The notes: a model not told the origin generated them from the letters alone. Positions 18,619 through 27,897 are shown, numbered from the stretch's first letter. The stretch is DNA of 64,000 bases from Bacillota bacterium (GCA_023393125.1 JAEWMQ010000021.1:29706-93705), one strand, 5' to 3'. Program-made: numbers and translations.

Positions 18619-19173
18619 TTAGTGTTTCTGAATAAGTACAGCTAATGGCGGATGATTAGGTTTATTATACAGTTCACATACAGCTACCGTATAAGCTTTT
18701 GCATCCAGTTCCTTTAAATAGGCCATTAAGACTTCTTTTTCCTCAAACCCTGTATCTCCACCATGATAAATACATAGACTCATTACACCATGACGTTTGA
18801 GTAATAGAAGTCCTTTTTCAATAGCCAGCTTACTCGTATCAGCCTTAGTACTCATACTATGATCCCCTCCTGGCAAATAGCCAAAGTTAAACACAATGCC
18901 ATCTACAGTCTCTGGCTTCACATAGTGCTCCATATTCGTATGACTTTCGAGGTATACTTCTGCTTCTAATCCTTTTTCTTTTAAAAGAAGCTTTGTACTA
19001 TTTACAGCTTCTTCTTGAATATCAAAAGCTAATACCCTACCTGTATTACCTACTAGCTCACATAAAAAAGCAGTATCATATCCTCTCCCTGCTGTGGCAT
19101 CTATACATAAATCTCCTGGCTTAAGATACTGGCATAGCCATCCATGAGCAATATTAATTGTATTAAGTTTCAT
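18619..19173 (-). CDS. mnmM: class I SAM methyltransferase, MnmM (YtqB) type
   Basis: A 184-residue Rossmann-fold methyltransferase of the rRNA_methylase/YtqB family: SAM-binding DATAGRGYDTAFL (about 25-37), acidic strand end AFDIQ, and the family signature VFNFGYLPGGDHSMSTKADTS. The Bacillus subtilis member has been shown to methylate the wobble-uridine nm5s2U to mnm5s2U in tRNA; I extend that function by family membership. An NPPL-like catalytic motif is replaced by NFGYLPGG, as is normal for this family. The symbol is used with some caution because specificity cannot be read from sequence. Confidence 0.8.
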   Translation of the reverse strand: MKLNTINIAHGWLCQYLKPGDLCIDATAGRGYDTAFLCELVGNTGRVLAFDIQEEAVNSTKLLLKEKGLEAEVYLESHTNMEHYVKPETVDGIVFNFGYLPGGDHSMSTKADTSKLAIEKGLLLLKRHGVMSLCIYHGGDTGFEEKEVLMAYLKELDAKAYTVAVCELYNKPNHPPLAVLIQKH

Positions 19174-19335
19174 CTATAAGTTCCTCTCTTACCCTTGAAT
19201 TTCATCTCATGATTTTCTATTATATCCTATTTTAGAACGTCATATCTACCTCTCTCATCCGAATTTCTATATCATTTCTTTATGACTCTTTCATATAATC
19301 TGTTTATGAAAATGATTTTGAAGGAGGCTTTATTC

Positions 19336-19740
19336 ATGGAACATTTTAAGGAACGCTTTACTAAATGGATGCAGGGTAGATATGGTGGTGACCAGCTCTC
19401 TTTAGCGCTACTGGTACTCTGCCTCATTTTAATGGTGTGTACACTGCCTTTTCACTCACCGCTTCTAAGACTTTTACCTCTTATTCCTTTAGTTCTATGT
19501 TATTTTAGAATTTTTTCTAAAAACAAATACAAACGTCAGCAAGAACTCTTTAAGTTTATACGTTTTTATACACCTATCCAAAAACGTGTAAACTTAAAAC
19601 TCAAACATCTAAAAGAACGTAAAACACATCGCTTTTTTAAATGCCCAAAGTGTAAACAAAACTTAAGAGTTCCTAAAGGAAAGGGTAATATTTGTATTAC
19701 TTGCCCTAAATGTCATACTGACTTTCATAAACGTACTTAA
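19336..19740 (+). CDS. membrane protein with C-terminal zinc ribbon
   Basis: A 134-residue protein starting at an ATG at 19336 that has an AAGGAGG site nine bases upstream; an upstream in-frame ATG at 19282 lacks one. Two hydrophobic segments at about 22-41 and 46-60 (LSLALLVLCLILMV; LLRLLPLIPLVLCYF) place it in the membrane. The basic C-terminus ends in a zinc ribbon CPKCKQNLRVPKGKG ... CPKCHTDF. Similar short zinc-ribbon membrane proteins are common in Lachnospiraceae and have no assigned function. Its stop overlaps the stop of the convergent amidohydrolase gene by three bases. Confidence 0.7.
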   Translation: MEHFKERFTKWMQGRYGGDQLSLALLVLCLILMVCTLPFHSPLLRLLPLIPLVLCYFRIFSKNKYKRQQELFKFIRFYTPIQKRVNLKLKHLKERKTHRFFKCPKCKQNLRVPKGKGNICITCPKCHTDFHKRT

Positions 19741-20921
19741 TAGACTTCTTTCTTAGTGTGCACATGCTCATGACTATAAGCCATTTCGCCATTAATAAAC
19801 GTGTAAAGCGTATGAGTTAGGGTTTGCATGGGATTATCGCTAAAAATAGCAATATCTGCATCTTTACCAACTTCCAAACTTCCTACCCGATTTGCAACAC
19901 CACAAATTTCCGCTGCATTAATCGTAATGGCTTTTAAACCTTCTTCTACACCTAAGCCATCTCTGGCTGCAAAACCAGCACACTTAGCCAAATACTGAAT
20001 AGGTGTAACCGGATGGTCTGTTGTAATGGCTATTTTAATACCAGCCTTGTGTAAAATGCCTGGTGTTTTAAAACTTACATTTTGAACTTCAATTTTATTT
20101 CTTGAAGCTAATGCTGGACCTAAAATAACTGGAAAGCCAAAGCTTTTAATTTCTTCTGGTATCAAATAGCCTTCACTGCAATGGTCTAAGGTCATTTTTA
20201 AACCATATTCTTTGGCAATACGTACTGCCGTTAAAATATCATCTGTGCGATGCACATGAGCTTTTAACGGTATTTTTTTTTCTAACACTGGAAGCCAAGA
20301 TTCTAACTTAAAATCCTCTTCAAAAACTTCTCCATTTTGTAGGGCTTTTTCTTTCTTTTTTTTATACTGAGCTGCTATAAACAATGCTTCTCTTAAAAGG
20401 CTTGCTATAGCCATACGCGTAACTGGCATTTTTTTTTGACCACTATAAACACGCTTTGTATTTTCTCCAAAAGCTACTTTCATAGCTGCTGGCTCTAGTA
20501 AAGTCATTTCATCAATGACTCTTCCTTTGGTTTTCATAAAGACAAATTGTCCTCCTACAACATTGGCACTTCCAGGCCCAATCATAGCGGAAGTAATACC
20601 TGCACGTACTGCTTCATCAAAAGCTGCATCTAAAGTATTAATCCCATCTATAGCTCTTAAATAAGGCGTAACAGGATCTGTGGTTTCATTACAATCGTCT
20701 CCTTCTACACCTTTTTTTTCTTCTGTAATCCCTAAGTGACAATGTGCCTCTATAATACCAGGCATTACCCATGCACCTTGTACATCTATAATCTGCATAT
20801 TTTCTGTTGGCTCAATATGCTCTGCCACCTGGGCAATTTTTTTCCCTTTAATAAGAATACAACCTTTTTCATAAGTCTTACCTGACATCGTTAAAATCTT
20901 ACCATTTATAATTAAAAACAT
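19737..20921 (-). CDS. amidohydrolase family protein
   Basis: A metal-dependent hydrolase of about 394 residues in the imidazolonepropionase/dihydroorotase-like superfamily. It shows the N-terminal beta-sandwich (NGKILTMSGKTYEKGCILIKGKKI), the first metal motif EAHCHLG, a histidine in PLKAHVHRTDD, MTLDHCSEGY, TTDHPVTP with the catalytic aspartate, and the closing VGSLEVGKDADIAIF ... NPM. The ATG at 20921 is chosen because AGAGG lies six bases upstream; an in-frame ATG 16 codons earlier has no such site. The substrate is unknown; many clostridial relatives are annotated only as amidohydrolases. The first metal motif is HxH-like with Cys between (HCH). Confidence 0.8.
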   Translation of the reverse strand: MFLIINGKILTMSGKTYEKGCILIKGKKIAQVAEHIEPTENMQIIDVQGAWVMPGIIEAHCHLGITEEKKGVEGDDCNETTDPVTPYLRAIDGINTLDAAFDEAVRAGITSAMIGPGSANVVGGQFVFMKTKGRVIDEMTLLEPAAMKVAFGENTKRVYSGQKKMPVTRMAIASLLREALFIAAQYKKKKEKALQNGEVFEEDFKLESWLPVLEKKIPLKAHVHRTDDILTAVRIAKEYGLKMTLDHCSEGYLIPEEIKSFGFPVILGPALASRNKIEVQNVSFKTPGILHKAGIKIAITTDHPVTPIQYLAKCAGFAARDGLGVEEGLKAITINAAEICGVANRVGSLEVGKDADIAIFSDNPMQTLTHTLYTFINGEMAYSHEHVHTKKEVY

Positions 20922-21022
20922 AAGCATCCTCTTTTTCCCTTTTGCATTAATATTTCTATTATTTCTCATTTATTATCATTTATACAAAATGTCTATTTAA
21001 AAGGAAATAGCATAATTTATAC

Positions 21023-21052
21023 TTGACTTTTATGGTTATTGGACATGATAAT
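21023..21052 (+). promoter_or_regulatory. putative prfC promoter
   Basis: TTGACT at 21023-21028 and GATAAT at 21047-21052 with 18 bases between, about 50 bases upstream of the prfC start codon. Confidence 0.5.
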
Positions 21053-21102
21053 TATATGTTGTACTTATAATTTAAAAAAATGAGAAATAAGGATGGTTTT
21101 AT

Positions 21103-22713
21103 ATGTCATTAGAAAACGTCAATACGACTCCTGAAATACAAAGACGTCGAACCTTTGCTATCATCTCTCACCCAGATGCTGGTAAAACTACTTTAACAGA
21201 AAAATTCCTTCTTTATGGAGGTGCTATTCGCGAAGCAGGTTCTGTTAAATCTAGACGTTCCCAAAAACATGCGGTATCTGACTGGATGGAGATTGAAAAA
21301 CAAAGAGGAATCTCTGTTACTTCCAGTGTACTCCAATTTAATTATAATAATTTCTGTATCAATATCCTTGATACCCCTGGACATCAAGACTTTAGTGAAG
21401 ATACTTATCGTACTTTAGTAGCAGCAGATAGTGCTGTTATGGTTATTGATGCTGCTAAAGGTGTTGAAGAGCAAACCAAGAAACTTTTTAAGGTTTGTAA
21501 AATGCGTGGTATTCCTATTTTTACCTTTATTAATAAAATGGATGCTCATGGTAAAGATCCTTTTGAGCTTATGGAAGAGCTTGAAAATGTTCTTGGTATT
21601 CGTTCTTATCCAATGGATTGGCCTATTGGTAGTGGGAAGGAATTCAAAGGTGTTTATAATCGTCGTAAAAAACAAATTGAACTCTTTGATGAAGGTAAAC
21701 ATGGTGAAGCTATTGTTGACTCTGTTACAGGTGACGTAGCTGATCCTCAGTTTAGAGAATTACTAGGTGAATACCTTCATGATAAATTACTTGAAGATAT
21801 TGAACTTCTTGATATGGCCGGAGATGATTATGATTTAGAAAAAATCTTAAATGGTGAATTAACACCTGTATTCTTTGGTAGTGCATTAACAAACTTTGGT
21901 GTAGAACCTTTCCTTGAGGCTTTCCTAGATATTACCACACCACCTCAACCTCGCCAAAGTAATTTAGGCCCTATTGCTACAACAGAACCTTATTTTTCAG
22001 GATTTATCTTTAAAATTCAAGCTAATATGAACCCTGCTCACCGTGACCGTATTGCTTTTCTTCGTATTTGTTCCGGTGTATTCGAAAAAGGAATGATGGT
22101 CAATCATGTACAAAAAGGCAAAAAAGTAAAATTAGCACAGCCACAACAATTTTTGGCGCAAGATCGTGCTACAGTTGATGTTGCTTATCCAGGTGATATT
22201 ATTGGTATTCATGATCCTGGTATCTTTAATATTGGTGATACTTTATGTAGTGATAATATTAAACTTTACTTTGAAGGCATTCCTCAATTTGCACCAGAGC
22301 ACTTTATGCGTATTTCTACTGTGAATGCTCTTAAGAGAAAGCAATTCTTAAAAGGTATACTACAACTAGCTGAAGAAGGTTCTATTCAAGTCTTTAGACC
22401 TCACTTAACCGGAACAGAAGAAGTTATTGTAGGGGTTGTAGGGGTTCTTCAATTTGAAGTATTAGAATATCGTCTTAAAAATGAGTATGGTGTAGATATC
22501 CGTATGACTCGTTTACCTTACCGCTTTATCCGTTGGATTGAAGCAGACGACTTTAACTATGACACTTTCAAAGGTTCTATGGACTCTACATTAGTAGAAA
22601 CACCTGAAGGTGGACCTGTTTTACTTTGTGAATTCGAATGGTCTATTCGTCAAATTCAAGAACGTAATCCTCATGTTATTTTAAGAGAAACACATTTAAA
22701 ACCTGTGGAATAA
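21103..22713 (+). CDS. prfC: peptide chain release factor 3
   Basis: A 536-residue translational GTPase that removes RF1 or RF2 from the ribosome after peptide release. G1 is SHPDAGKTT, switch region EKQRGISVTSSV, G3 DTPGHQDF, G4 NKMD, and the family-specific SVKSRRSQKHAVSDWMEIE and PIGSGKEFKGVYNR confirm RF3 rather than EF-G. The C-terminal domain ends QERNPHVILRETH. Length is normal for RF3. It has its own promoter and terminator and looks monocistronic. Confidence 0.97.
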   Translation: MSLENVNTTPEIQRRRTFAIISHPDAGKTTLTEKFLLYGGAIREAGSVKSRRSQKHAVSDWMEIEKQRGISVTSSVLQFNYNNFCINILDTPGHQDFSEDTYRTLVAADSAVMVIDAAKGVEEQTKKLFKVCKMRGIPIFTFINKMDAHGKDPFELMEELENVLGIRSYPMDWPIGSGKEFKGVYNRRKKQIELFDEGKHGEAIVDSVTGDVADPQFRELLGEYLHDKLLEDIELLDMAGDDYDLEKILNGELTPVFFGSALTNFGVEPFLEAFLDITTPPQPRQSNLGPIATTEPYFSGFIFKIQANMNPAHRDRIAFLRICSGVFEKGMMVNHVQKGKKVKLAQPQQFLAQDRATVDVAYPGDIIGIHDPGIFNIGDTLCSDNIKLYFEGIPQFAPEHFMRISTVNALKRKQFLKGILQLAEEGSIQVFRPHLTGTEEVIVGVVGVLQFEVLEYRLKNEYGVDIRMTRLPYRFIRWIEADDFNYDTFKGSMDSTLVETPEGGPVLLCEFEWSIRQIQERNPHVILRETHLKPVE

Positions 22714-22715
22714 AT

Positions 22716-22758
22716 AAAAATGCTAGGTGCTAACTTTATTTTAGCTCCTAGCATTTTT
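22716..22758. terminator. terminator after prfC
   Basis: Arms 22716-22733 and 22741-22758 (AAAAATGCTAGGTGCTAA / TTAGCTCCTAGCATTTTT, one mismatch). It lies between convergent genes and can work in both directions. Confidence 0.9.
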
Positions 22759-22775
22759 CATTTATTCAAAAACGA

Positions 22776-23576
22776 TTAATTTGGACGATTAATTGGTGTC
22801 ATAGGTACATAAGCCTCTGCTTCTGTTTCTTCGATAGGCCTAATCAATACAAAAGGCGTACACTCATCATCCTGTCCTGCCGGATTATCTCGAATCAAAG
22901 CCTTTAACCATGCTTCTTTTTCTTTTAAATCTGGTGAACTCCCCAATAACTCAATGGCTATATCGTTTGCATCAGCTATTAGTGTGCTGCAATGAAAGCG
23001 TTTATAAATAGCATCACATACATCATTAGGTTTTTTAGGACTAAGTATTGCTAGGTGGTGATACCTTTCAAATGCAGAATGTTCATAAAACCCATCTATT
23101 CCTGCTATTTCTTTTCCCAATATCTGATAAAAAACACCTCTTTTTCTAAAAACCTTACCAATTCCACTACAAAAACTTGCCCATAAAACTAAAGGCAATC
23201 CCTTTAATTGTATGGCAAGCTGTAATTTATAAGGTTCACTCATCCCTACGCCATTTTTACTTTTTGTAGCAAAACGTGATAAAAATTTAGCCCAAAAACC
23301 TAATTTTATACTTTCTTTTCTAGCAGTTTGCTTCTGACACATAGCAATCACCTTTTCACTAATAGCTAGCAAATCTCCTTTTCTATAAAGCGGCATGACA
23401 TAGGTTTCAATTAATGAGAGATAATCTTCTCCTTCTTCAATAAAATGTGTTTGAATACCATAACGTTCATAGCACTGTCCTTCTGCTATGATAGTTCCCC
23501 TAATATAATAAATATGCCCTTCTAGCTCACGTCTGTTTTCTACTTGATTTAAATTCCCCTCATACCAAATCCCCAC
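22776..23576 (-). CDS. coenzyme F420:L-glutamate ligase-like protein
   Basis: A 266-residue protein with the fold of the F420-0 gamma-glutamyl ligase (CofE) family: GDLLAISEKVIAMCQ near residue 75, a mid-region KEIAGIDGFYEH, and the C-terminal DANDIAIELLG with acidic metal-binding residues, followed by DNPAGQDDECTPFVLIRP. Clostridia generally do not make F420, and homologues in them are of unknown substrate, so the ligase name should be taken as family membership only. It stands alone between prfC and the isomerase gene. Confidence 0.65.
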   Translation of the reverse strand: MGIWYEGNLNQVENRRELEGHIYYIRGTIIAEGQCYERYGIQTHFIEEGEDYLSLIETYVMPLYRKGDLLAISEKVIAMCQKQTARKESIKLGFWAKFLSRFATKSKNGVGMSEPYKLQLAIQLKGLPLVLWASFCSGIGKVFRKRGVFYQILGKEIAGIDGFYEHSAFERYHHLAILSPKKPNDVCDAIYKRFHCSTLIADANDIAIELLGSSPDLKEKEAWLKALIRDNPAGQDDECTPFVLIRPIEETEAEAYVPMTPINRPN

Positions 23577-23700
23577 ATTATCCCCACCTTACGCACTCTG
23601 TCCTTGACAGCTTTCTTGCTGACACTCTTTTATACATATTCTATTAAGGCGTTATTTATGCTAGCTTGTAAAAGCATCAGAAAGAAAATAACTCAATATA

Positions 23701-23742
23701 AAAAAGCATTTGATAAGGTTAAACCTCATCAAATGCTTTTTT
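23701..23742 (-). terminator. terminator of the sugar-phosphate isomerase gene
   Basis: Arms 23701-23718 and 23724-23742 (AAAAGCATTTGAT / ATCAAATGCTTTT core) begin nine bases after the stop codon; a T-run follows on the minus strand. Confidence 0.9.
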
Positions 23743-23750
23743 ATGTTATA

Positions 23751-24389
23751 CTATGCTAAAACTTTTTTTAAGTAATTTGCAATAGCTTCATCTTGGCAAT
23801 TAGCAAAGAAATATTCTTGGAATTTTTCTCCACTAATTGTTTGTTTTAAAAATTCTTGATCAATATTGTGTAGAATAGTTAACATATCGACATGTGTTAC
23901 TTTTTTCACTTCATCTAAAATTCTCTTATTACGTTGTTCTGGGATAGCACGTTCTCTTGGGTAACCAAGTCCACGTTCTCCTTCAAATAATTTTTCAAAT
24001 ATATATTGAAGATTAAGTTCTGCTCCCCATCCAAATCCTTTGGCATAAGGCATTGCAATAGCATTTCCATCATTAATCTGTCCAAACATATAAGCGTCTG
24101 ATGGATCTATAATAAGACCACATAAAACATTTGGGAAAGAGTTAGCTGCAAGCATTGCACCTGAACCTGTTCCACAACCTGTTACAACAAAATCAGCAGC
24201 TTTTGAGTTAATTAAAATAGCTGTTAAAAGCCCCGCTTGTACATATGTAAGTTGGTTTACATCTTCTGCTGAATACATTCCATAGTTAAACACTTCATGT
24301 CCCATTGGCTCTACTACTTTTTTAAGTGTTTCATAGATCAAGCCATTTTTCGCTGCCTGACTATTTTCGTTGATTAATGCAATTTTCAT
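23751..24389 (-). CDS. RpiB/LacA/LacB family sugar-phosphate isomerase
   Basis: A 212-residue cytoplasmic protein with the RpiB/LacAB fold: MKIALINENSQA at the start, the anion-hole motif GCGTGSGAMLAANSFPNVLCGL around residues 70-92, and NDGNAIAMPYAKGFGWGAELN. It has a C-terminal extension relative to classical RpiB (about 150 residues), as in a clade of clostridial proteins. Family members interconvert aldose and ketose phosphates such as ribose-5-phosphate or galactose-6-phosphate; the substrate here is not fixed by the sequence. It is monocistronic, with its own terminator. Confidence 0.85.
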   Translation of the reverse strand: MKIALINENSQAAKNGLIYETLKKVVEPMGHEVFNYGMYSAEDVNQLTYVQAGLLTAILINSKAADFVVTGCGTGSGAMLAANSFPNVLCGLIIDPSDAYMFGQINDGNAIAMPYAKGFGWGAELNLQYIFEKLFEGERGLGYPRERAIPEQRNKRILDEVKKVTHVDMLTILHNIDQEFLKQTISGEKFQEYFFANCQDEAIANYLKKVLA

Positions 24390-24627
24390 AATAATACCTC
24401 TTCTTCTTTATAATCACTTCTTAGTTCTATTATAATTTATTTTTTGGTAATTATCAACAATTTTAAGATATTCATGGTTTTCGCTCTCTTATATGCTATT
24501 TTATAGGAAGTTTAACTTTTTACTAATTTATGCTAGAATATTATTTAAGTCCATGAGCTATATTAACATCATATTTGAATTTAATTTATTTAATCATTTA
24601 TTATTTCAAAAGATAAAGGGTGAATAT

Positions 24628-25722
24628 ATGCAAGCTATTTTAGATGATTTGAGAAAGAATCAAGTTTTATCCTCTTATCAAATCCATCAACTTAAATCAA
24701 CAATTAAAGAGAAGTATCCTATGCACTCCACGGAGGAACGTGCTATTATTTTTGCTAGAAATGTGCATCAAGTCATTGATCATATTCTTTTTCCTTTTAG
24801 TGTGGAAGAACAAAAGAACATAAAAATCACTTTACTTAATGAAGCTGTGCAAAAAGAAAATTTTGCTATTAATGCCTATGATGTCTGCAAAACTTGTATT
24901 GACTTAAAACTTACTGAAGGCGAAACACTAACTACATTTACCAGTTGGCTTAATAAGCATCAACCAAGACAACTTACACCTAAAGATGTTACTTCTTTGA
25001 GTCAGCTCATCAATCCTACAGCAGCTATGCCCATAGTTACAGAACCAGTTTCACCGACATGGAGACTTACTTTTCCTATCCTTAGTAAACTTAACTATTT
25101 ATCTACTAAATGGCTTTATTGGATCCTATTAGGCGTTTTTATAACTGCTATAAGTGTTGTAGGCTATACCTACACACAGAGTAAAATCACTTTTTCACCA
25201 GTAACTACTCTCGAAACATTCGCTCTAGAAACAACTAAGCTACCTATTTCTATTACATTAGTAGAGAAATCTAATCACTTACAAAAACATCTCCAATACA
25301 AAGAGGTCAATAAAAATGCTCTACAAACTTGGTTAAAAGAACGTAATTCCTTATTATCCGAAGAACCTTATTTTGACCAAATTATTACTACTGCTAAGGA
25401 CTTTAATATTAATCCTCTTTTACTCTTTGCTATTACAGGCCAAGAACAAGGATTTGTTCCTAAACATCACACTAACGCCTTAGAAATAGCCAGTAATCCT
25501 TTTAATGTCTATGGTAGTTGGAAAACGTATAATACTTCTATTGAAGATTCTTCTCGTATTGCAGCCCGTACCATTATTAATTTAAGCAAAGGTTGTCCTG
25601 ATGATGCTGACCCCATTATGTGGCTTAATCAAAACTATGCCGAAGATCCTAATTGGTATAAAGGTGTTACTGCCTTACTTAATCAACTAGAAAAGGTGGC
25701 TGTACTAGAACCTACTCATTAA
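24628..25722 (+). CDS. membrane-anchored protein with lysozyme-like C-terminal domain
   Basis: A 364-residue protein starting at the ATG at 24628, which has an AAAGGG site; an in-frame upstream ATG at 24493 has none. Residues 1-150 are helical and cytoplasmic. A single membrane helix lies at about 164-184 (WLYWILLGVFITAISVVGYTY). The outer region from about 245 (PYFDQIITTAKDFNINPLLLFAITGQEQG) looks like a lysozyme/transglycosylase or glucosaminidase-type fold, with a glutamate (E) in the QEQG position that could be catalytic, and NPFNVYGSWKTYNTSIEDSSRIAARTI afterwards, the pattern of substrate-binding helices. It is probably a cell-wall hydrolase or a non-catalytic relative attached to the membrane. 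Confidence 0.6.
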   Translation: MQAILDDLRKNQVLSSYQIHQLKSTIKEKYPMHSTEERAIIFARNVHQVIDHILFPFSVEEQKNIKITLLNEAVQKENFAINAYDVCKTCIDLKLTEGETLTTFTSWLNKHQPRQLTPKDVTSLSQLINPTAAMPIVTEPVSPTWRLTFPILSKLNYLSTKWLYWILLGVFITAISVVGYTYTQSKITFSPVTTLETFALETTKLPISITLVEKSNHLQKHLQYKEVNKNALQTWLKERNSLLSEEPYFDQIITTAKDFNINPLLLFAITGQEQGFVPKHHTNALEIASNPFNVYGSWKTYNTSIEDSSRIAARTIINLSKGCPDDADPIMWLNQNYAEDPNWYKGVTALLNQLEKVAVLEPTH

Positions 25723-25738
25723 AAGTAGCAATCTATTC

Positions 25739-25787
25739 AAAAAAGCTGATTCTACATCATTAATCCATCTGCAGAATCAGCTTTTTT
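25739..25787. terminator. bidirectional terminator
   Basis: Arms 25739-25753 and 25773-25787 (AAAAAAGCTGATTCT / AGAATCAGCTTTTTT) lie between two convergent genes. Confidence 0.9.
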
Positions 25788-25812
25788 ATATGCCTCTATT
25801 TATCATTTTCCT

Positions 25813-26010
25813 TTACTCTAGTGATTGGAGCTTAATAAGGTTCCTCCAGCATCTTGTTACACACTTACCACACCTTATACATTGTGCTTGGTTAATAGTA
25901 TAGGGTAAACCTTTGCGAATACAGTGTTTTGGACAAACAATCTTACAAGCTCCACAAGCTATACAAGCCTTATCAATCACATAACCTACTTTTCGCTCTT
26001 CTTTCTTCAT
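25813..26010 (-). CDS. small 2[4Fe-4S] ferredoxin-like protein
   Basis: A 65-residue protein with two cysteine motifs, CIACGACKIVCPKHCI and CIRCGKCVTRCW. The first is a complete [4Fe-4S] motif with the partner CP. The second has C-x2-C-x2-C-x3-C with Arg-Cys-Trp replacing the usual Cys-Pro, still four cysteines. It presumably transfers electrons in the cytoplasm. It lies 21 bases downstream of the 86-residue gene on the same strand, so the two are probably cotranscribed. Confidence 0.85.
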   Translation of the reverse strand: MKKEERKVGYVIDKACIACGACKIVCPKHCIRKGLPYTINQAQCIRCGKCVTRCWRNLIKLQSLE

Positions 26011-26031
26011 TAATACTTTGCTCTCTCTTTA

Positions 26032-26292
26032 TTAATCAAATTGAACTTTATATACTTGGTCAGGTGTGTGAATAATAAGATAACCCAGATTAAACTCATC
26101 CTCCATCACATCAATTTTATATTCGAAGAGTACATTATCTTCCTTTTTGCACATAAAAATATAAGTTCCCTCTTCTTTATCCTCTATTTCTTCACAGATA
26201 TCTTCATAAACCTCTTCTCCACTTATTGCTCCCATATAGCCAGAAGCTTTAATACACGCTTCAATATGATCGTATAATGCTTTCATCTTCAT
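26032..26292 (-). CDS. hypothetical acidic protein, 86 residues
   Basis: An acidic soluble protein (MKMKALYDHIEACIKASGY at the start, EEIEDKEEGTYIFMCKKEDNV in the middle, ending YLIIHTPDQVYKVQF). No family is recognised. It has a plausible GGAGAATGAAGATG start region and is followed after 21 bases by the ferredoxin gene, suggesting a joint transcript. Confidence 0.6.
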   Translation of the reverse strand: MKMKALYDHIEACIKASGYMGAISGEEVYEDICEEIEDKEEGTYIFMCKKEDNVLFEYKIDVMEDEFNLGYLIIHTPDQVYKVQFD

Positions 26293-26416
26293 TCTCCTTT
26301 TACCTGATGTATCATCTACTTCCTAAGAGTAATATAAAACCATATGCTTGACAAGTAGCAGTTAAAATATACCTTTAAGAACCATACCGATTGGTCATAC
26401 AATACGCGTCAAACAC

Positions 26417-26461
26417 AAAAAGGAACTATTGCAAAGCAAATGATTTGCAATAGTTCCTTTT
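26417..26461 (-). terminator. terminator of the oadB microprotein operon
   Basis: Arms of about 18 bases (AAAAGGAACTATTGCAAA / TTTGCAATAGTTCCTTTT) sit just after the stop of the 37-residue gene at 26466, which supports that gene being the last of the operon. Confidence 0.9.
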
Positions 26462-26465
26462 ACGT

Positions 26466-26579
26466 CTATTCTTTACTTCTAGATAAACCTTCTCCGATCC
26501 AATCTATTAAAGCACTACAAAACCATAATAACAAAGTAAATGCAACTGAAAATCCTAGAAATGCTATAATCCCTAACAT
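26466..26579 (-). CDS. 37-residue membrane microprotein downstream of oadB
   Basis: An ATG at 26579 with a GGAGGG ribosome binding site seven bases upstream opens a 37-codon frame ending at 26466. Residues 2-20 are strongly hydrophobic (GIIAFLGFSVAFTLLLWF), followed by a polar tail with DWIGEGLSRSKE. One membrane helix is expected. It lies between oadB and the operon terminator. It could be a small accessory subunit of the sodium pump; that role is inferred only from position and size. Confidence 0.65.
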   Translation of the reverse strand: MLGIIAFLGFSVAFTLLLWFCSALIDWIGEGLSRSKE

Positions 26580-26685
26580 TTTATCCCTCCGATTTCCTTG
26601 ATCATTTCAAACGGCTACTTCTTCTATTTAAATCATACCGTTAAATGTCATAAAGAAACCGTTAAGAATAACGAAATATTCTTTA

Positions 26686-27897
26686 TTATTTCAACAAAGG
26701 AATGATAGTAACATATATACCTGTTAAAATTGCAGTTGTAATAACACCACAAATATTAGCACCCATAGCATACTGAATAATAAAACTATACTTATTTACC
26801 TTACTTACTTCTTTCTGAGCTATTTTAGCCGTTGAAGGCACACAAGAAACACCTGCTATTCCTATAGTAGGATTAAAATTCTTCTTACTTATCCAATAAA
26901 CAATATAGCCTCCTATAATTCCTCCAATAGCAGAAAGTAGTAAGGCAATCATTCCCAAAACAAGTAAAATGAGTACTTTAGGGTTAAGAAGTGTACTTGC
27001 TTCGCACAATACCCCTAAAAGCAAGCCTAGGAAAAATGTTCCTCCATATAAGAAACCACCTTCAATTAGTTTCACATATTTATCTATTCCTACTTCTCTA
27101 ATAACAACCCCTAGAAAAAAGCTTAAGAACAAAGGTGCTGCTACAGGGAAAAGCAAGCATAAAACAGTATTTGTTACAATAGCAAATGTAAGTTTTTGTT
27201 TCTTTGTAATTGTTTTCTTTGGCACTTTAGATGGCTTAATAGCAATTCCTCTTAATTCCTTAGGAATAAGTAAGCGTACTAAGTACGGATAACCTCCATA
27301 TGTAAGGCTAAGGTAAAGATAAGCGACAATTGTAATGGGTACAAACAAATCTTTTGCCAAAGTTAATGAAGTGTATAATACCATTGGCCCATCTGCCCCA
27401 CCTACCATAGCAATAGCAGCTGCCTCTCCATTAGTAAGTCCAAAGGCTTTAGCAATAGGAAAAGTAGCTACTGTGCCTAATTCTGCGCACATGGCAATAA
27501 ACATACTTGTAAAAGGATTCGCAAGCAAGAAACCTACATCCGTAATAACCCCTATCCCCATAAAAACTAAACAAGCAATAAGCCCATTGCTAAACATAAA
27601 AGTATAAATAGGTTGTAAAAAATCAATTTGCAAGATTTGCATCAAACCATCTGTATCAGATATAATGGGATCCATAAAAATAGTTCCTGTCTGTCCAGGT
27701 GTTAAAAACAGAACGCCTGCATTGACTGCAGACATGCCTAATCCCATAGGTACCATAACCAATGGCTCTAATGTTCCTTTAGCGCCCAAATAAAAAATAA
27801 GTAACCCTACACCAATAAGCACGATTCTCATAATTGCCACTGCAGGGTCTTGTTCCAATAAAGTTGCGATTCCCTGAAACAAATCTAAAATATTCAT
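26686..27897 (-). CDS. oadB: sodium-ion-translocating decarboxylase beta subunit
   Basis: A 403-residue membrane protein of the OadB/GcdB/MmdB family, which couples decarboxylation of an acyl-biotin to Na+ export. Family motifs include NGLIACLVFMGIGVITDVGFLLANP, AIAMVGGADGPMVLYTSLTLA (sodium-site region) and NPTIGIAGVSCVPSTAKI near the C-terminus. The protein is nearly full length with about ten hydrophobic segments. It is unusual that no alpha (carboxyltransferase) or biotin carrier gene is nearby; instead three microproteins surround it (26466-26579, 27924-28055, 28089-28187). A LysR regulator faces the operon from the other side. Confidence 0.85.
   Translation of the reverse strand: MNILDLFQGIATLLEQDPAVAIMRIVLIGVGLLIFYLGAKGTLEPLVMVPMGLGMSAVNAGVLFLTPGQTGTIFMDPIISDTDGLMQILQIDFLQPIYTFMFSNGLIACLVFMGIGVITDVGFLLANPFTSMFIAMCAELGTVATFPIAKAFGLTNGEAAAIAMVGGADGPMVLYTSLTLAKDLFVPITIVAYLYLSLTYGGYPYLVRLLIPKELRGIAIKPSKVPKKTITKKQKLTFAIVTNTVLCLLFPVAAPLFLSFFLGVVIREVGIDKYVKLIEGGFLYGGTFFLGLLLGVLCEASTLLNPKVLILLVLGMIALLLSAIGGIIGGYIVYWISKKNFNPTIGIAGVSCVPSTAKIAQKEVSKVNKYSFIIQYAMGANICGVITTAILTGIYVTIIPLLK

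Noticed and set aside
22776..23576. Evidence for F420 biosynthesis
   Set aside because: Only a CofE-like protein is present and no other F420 gene is seen in the window; homologues in clostridia are of unknown function.
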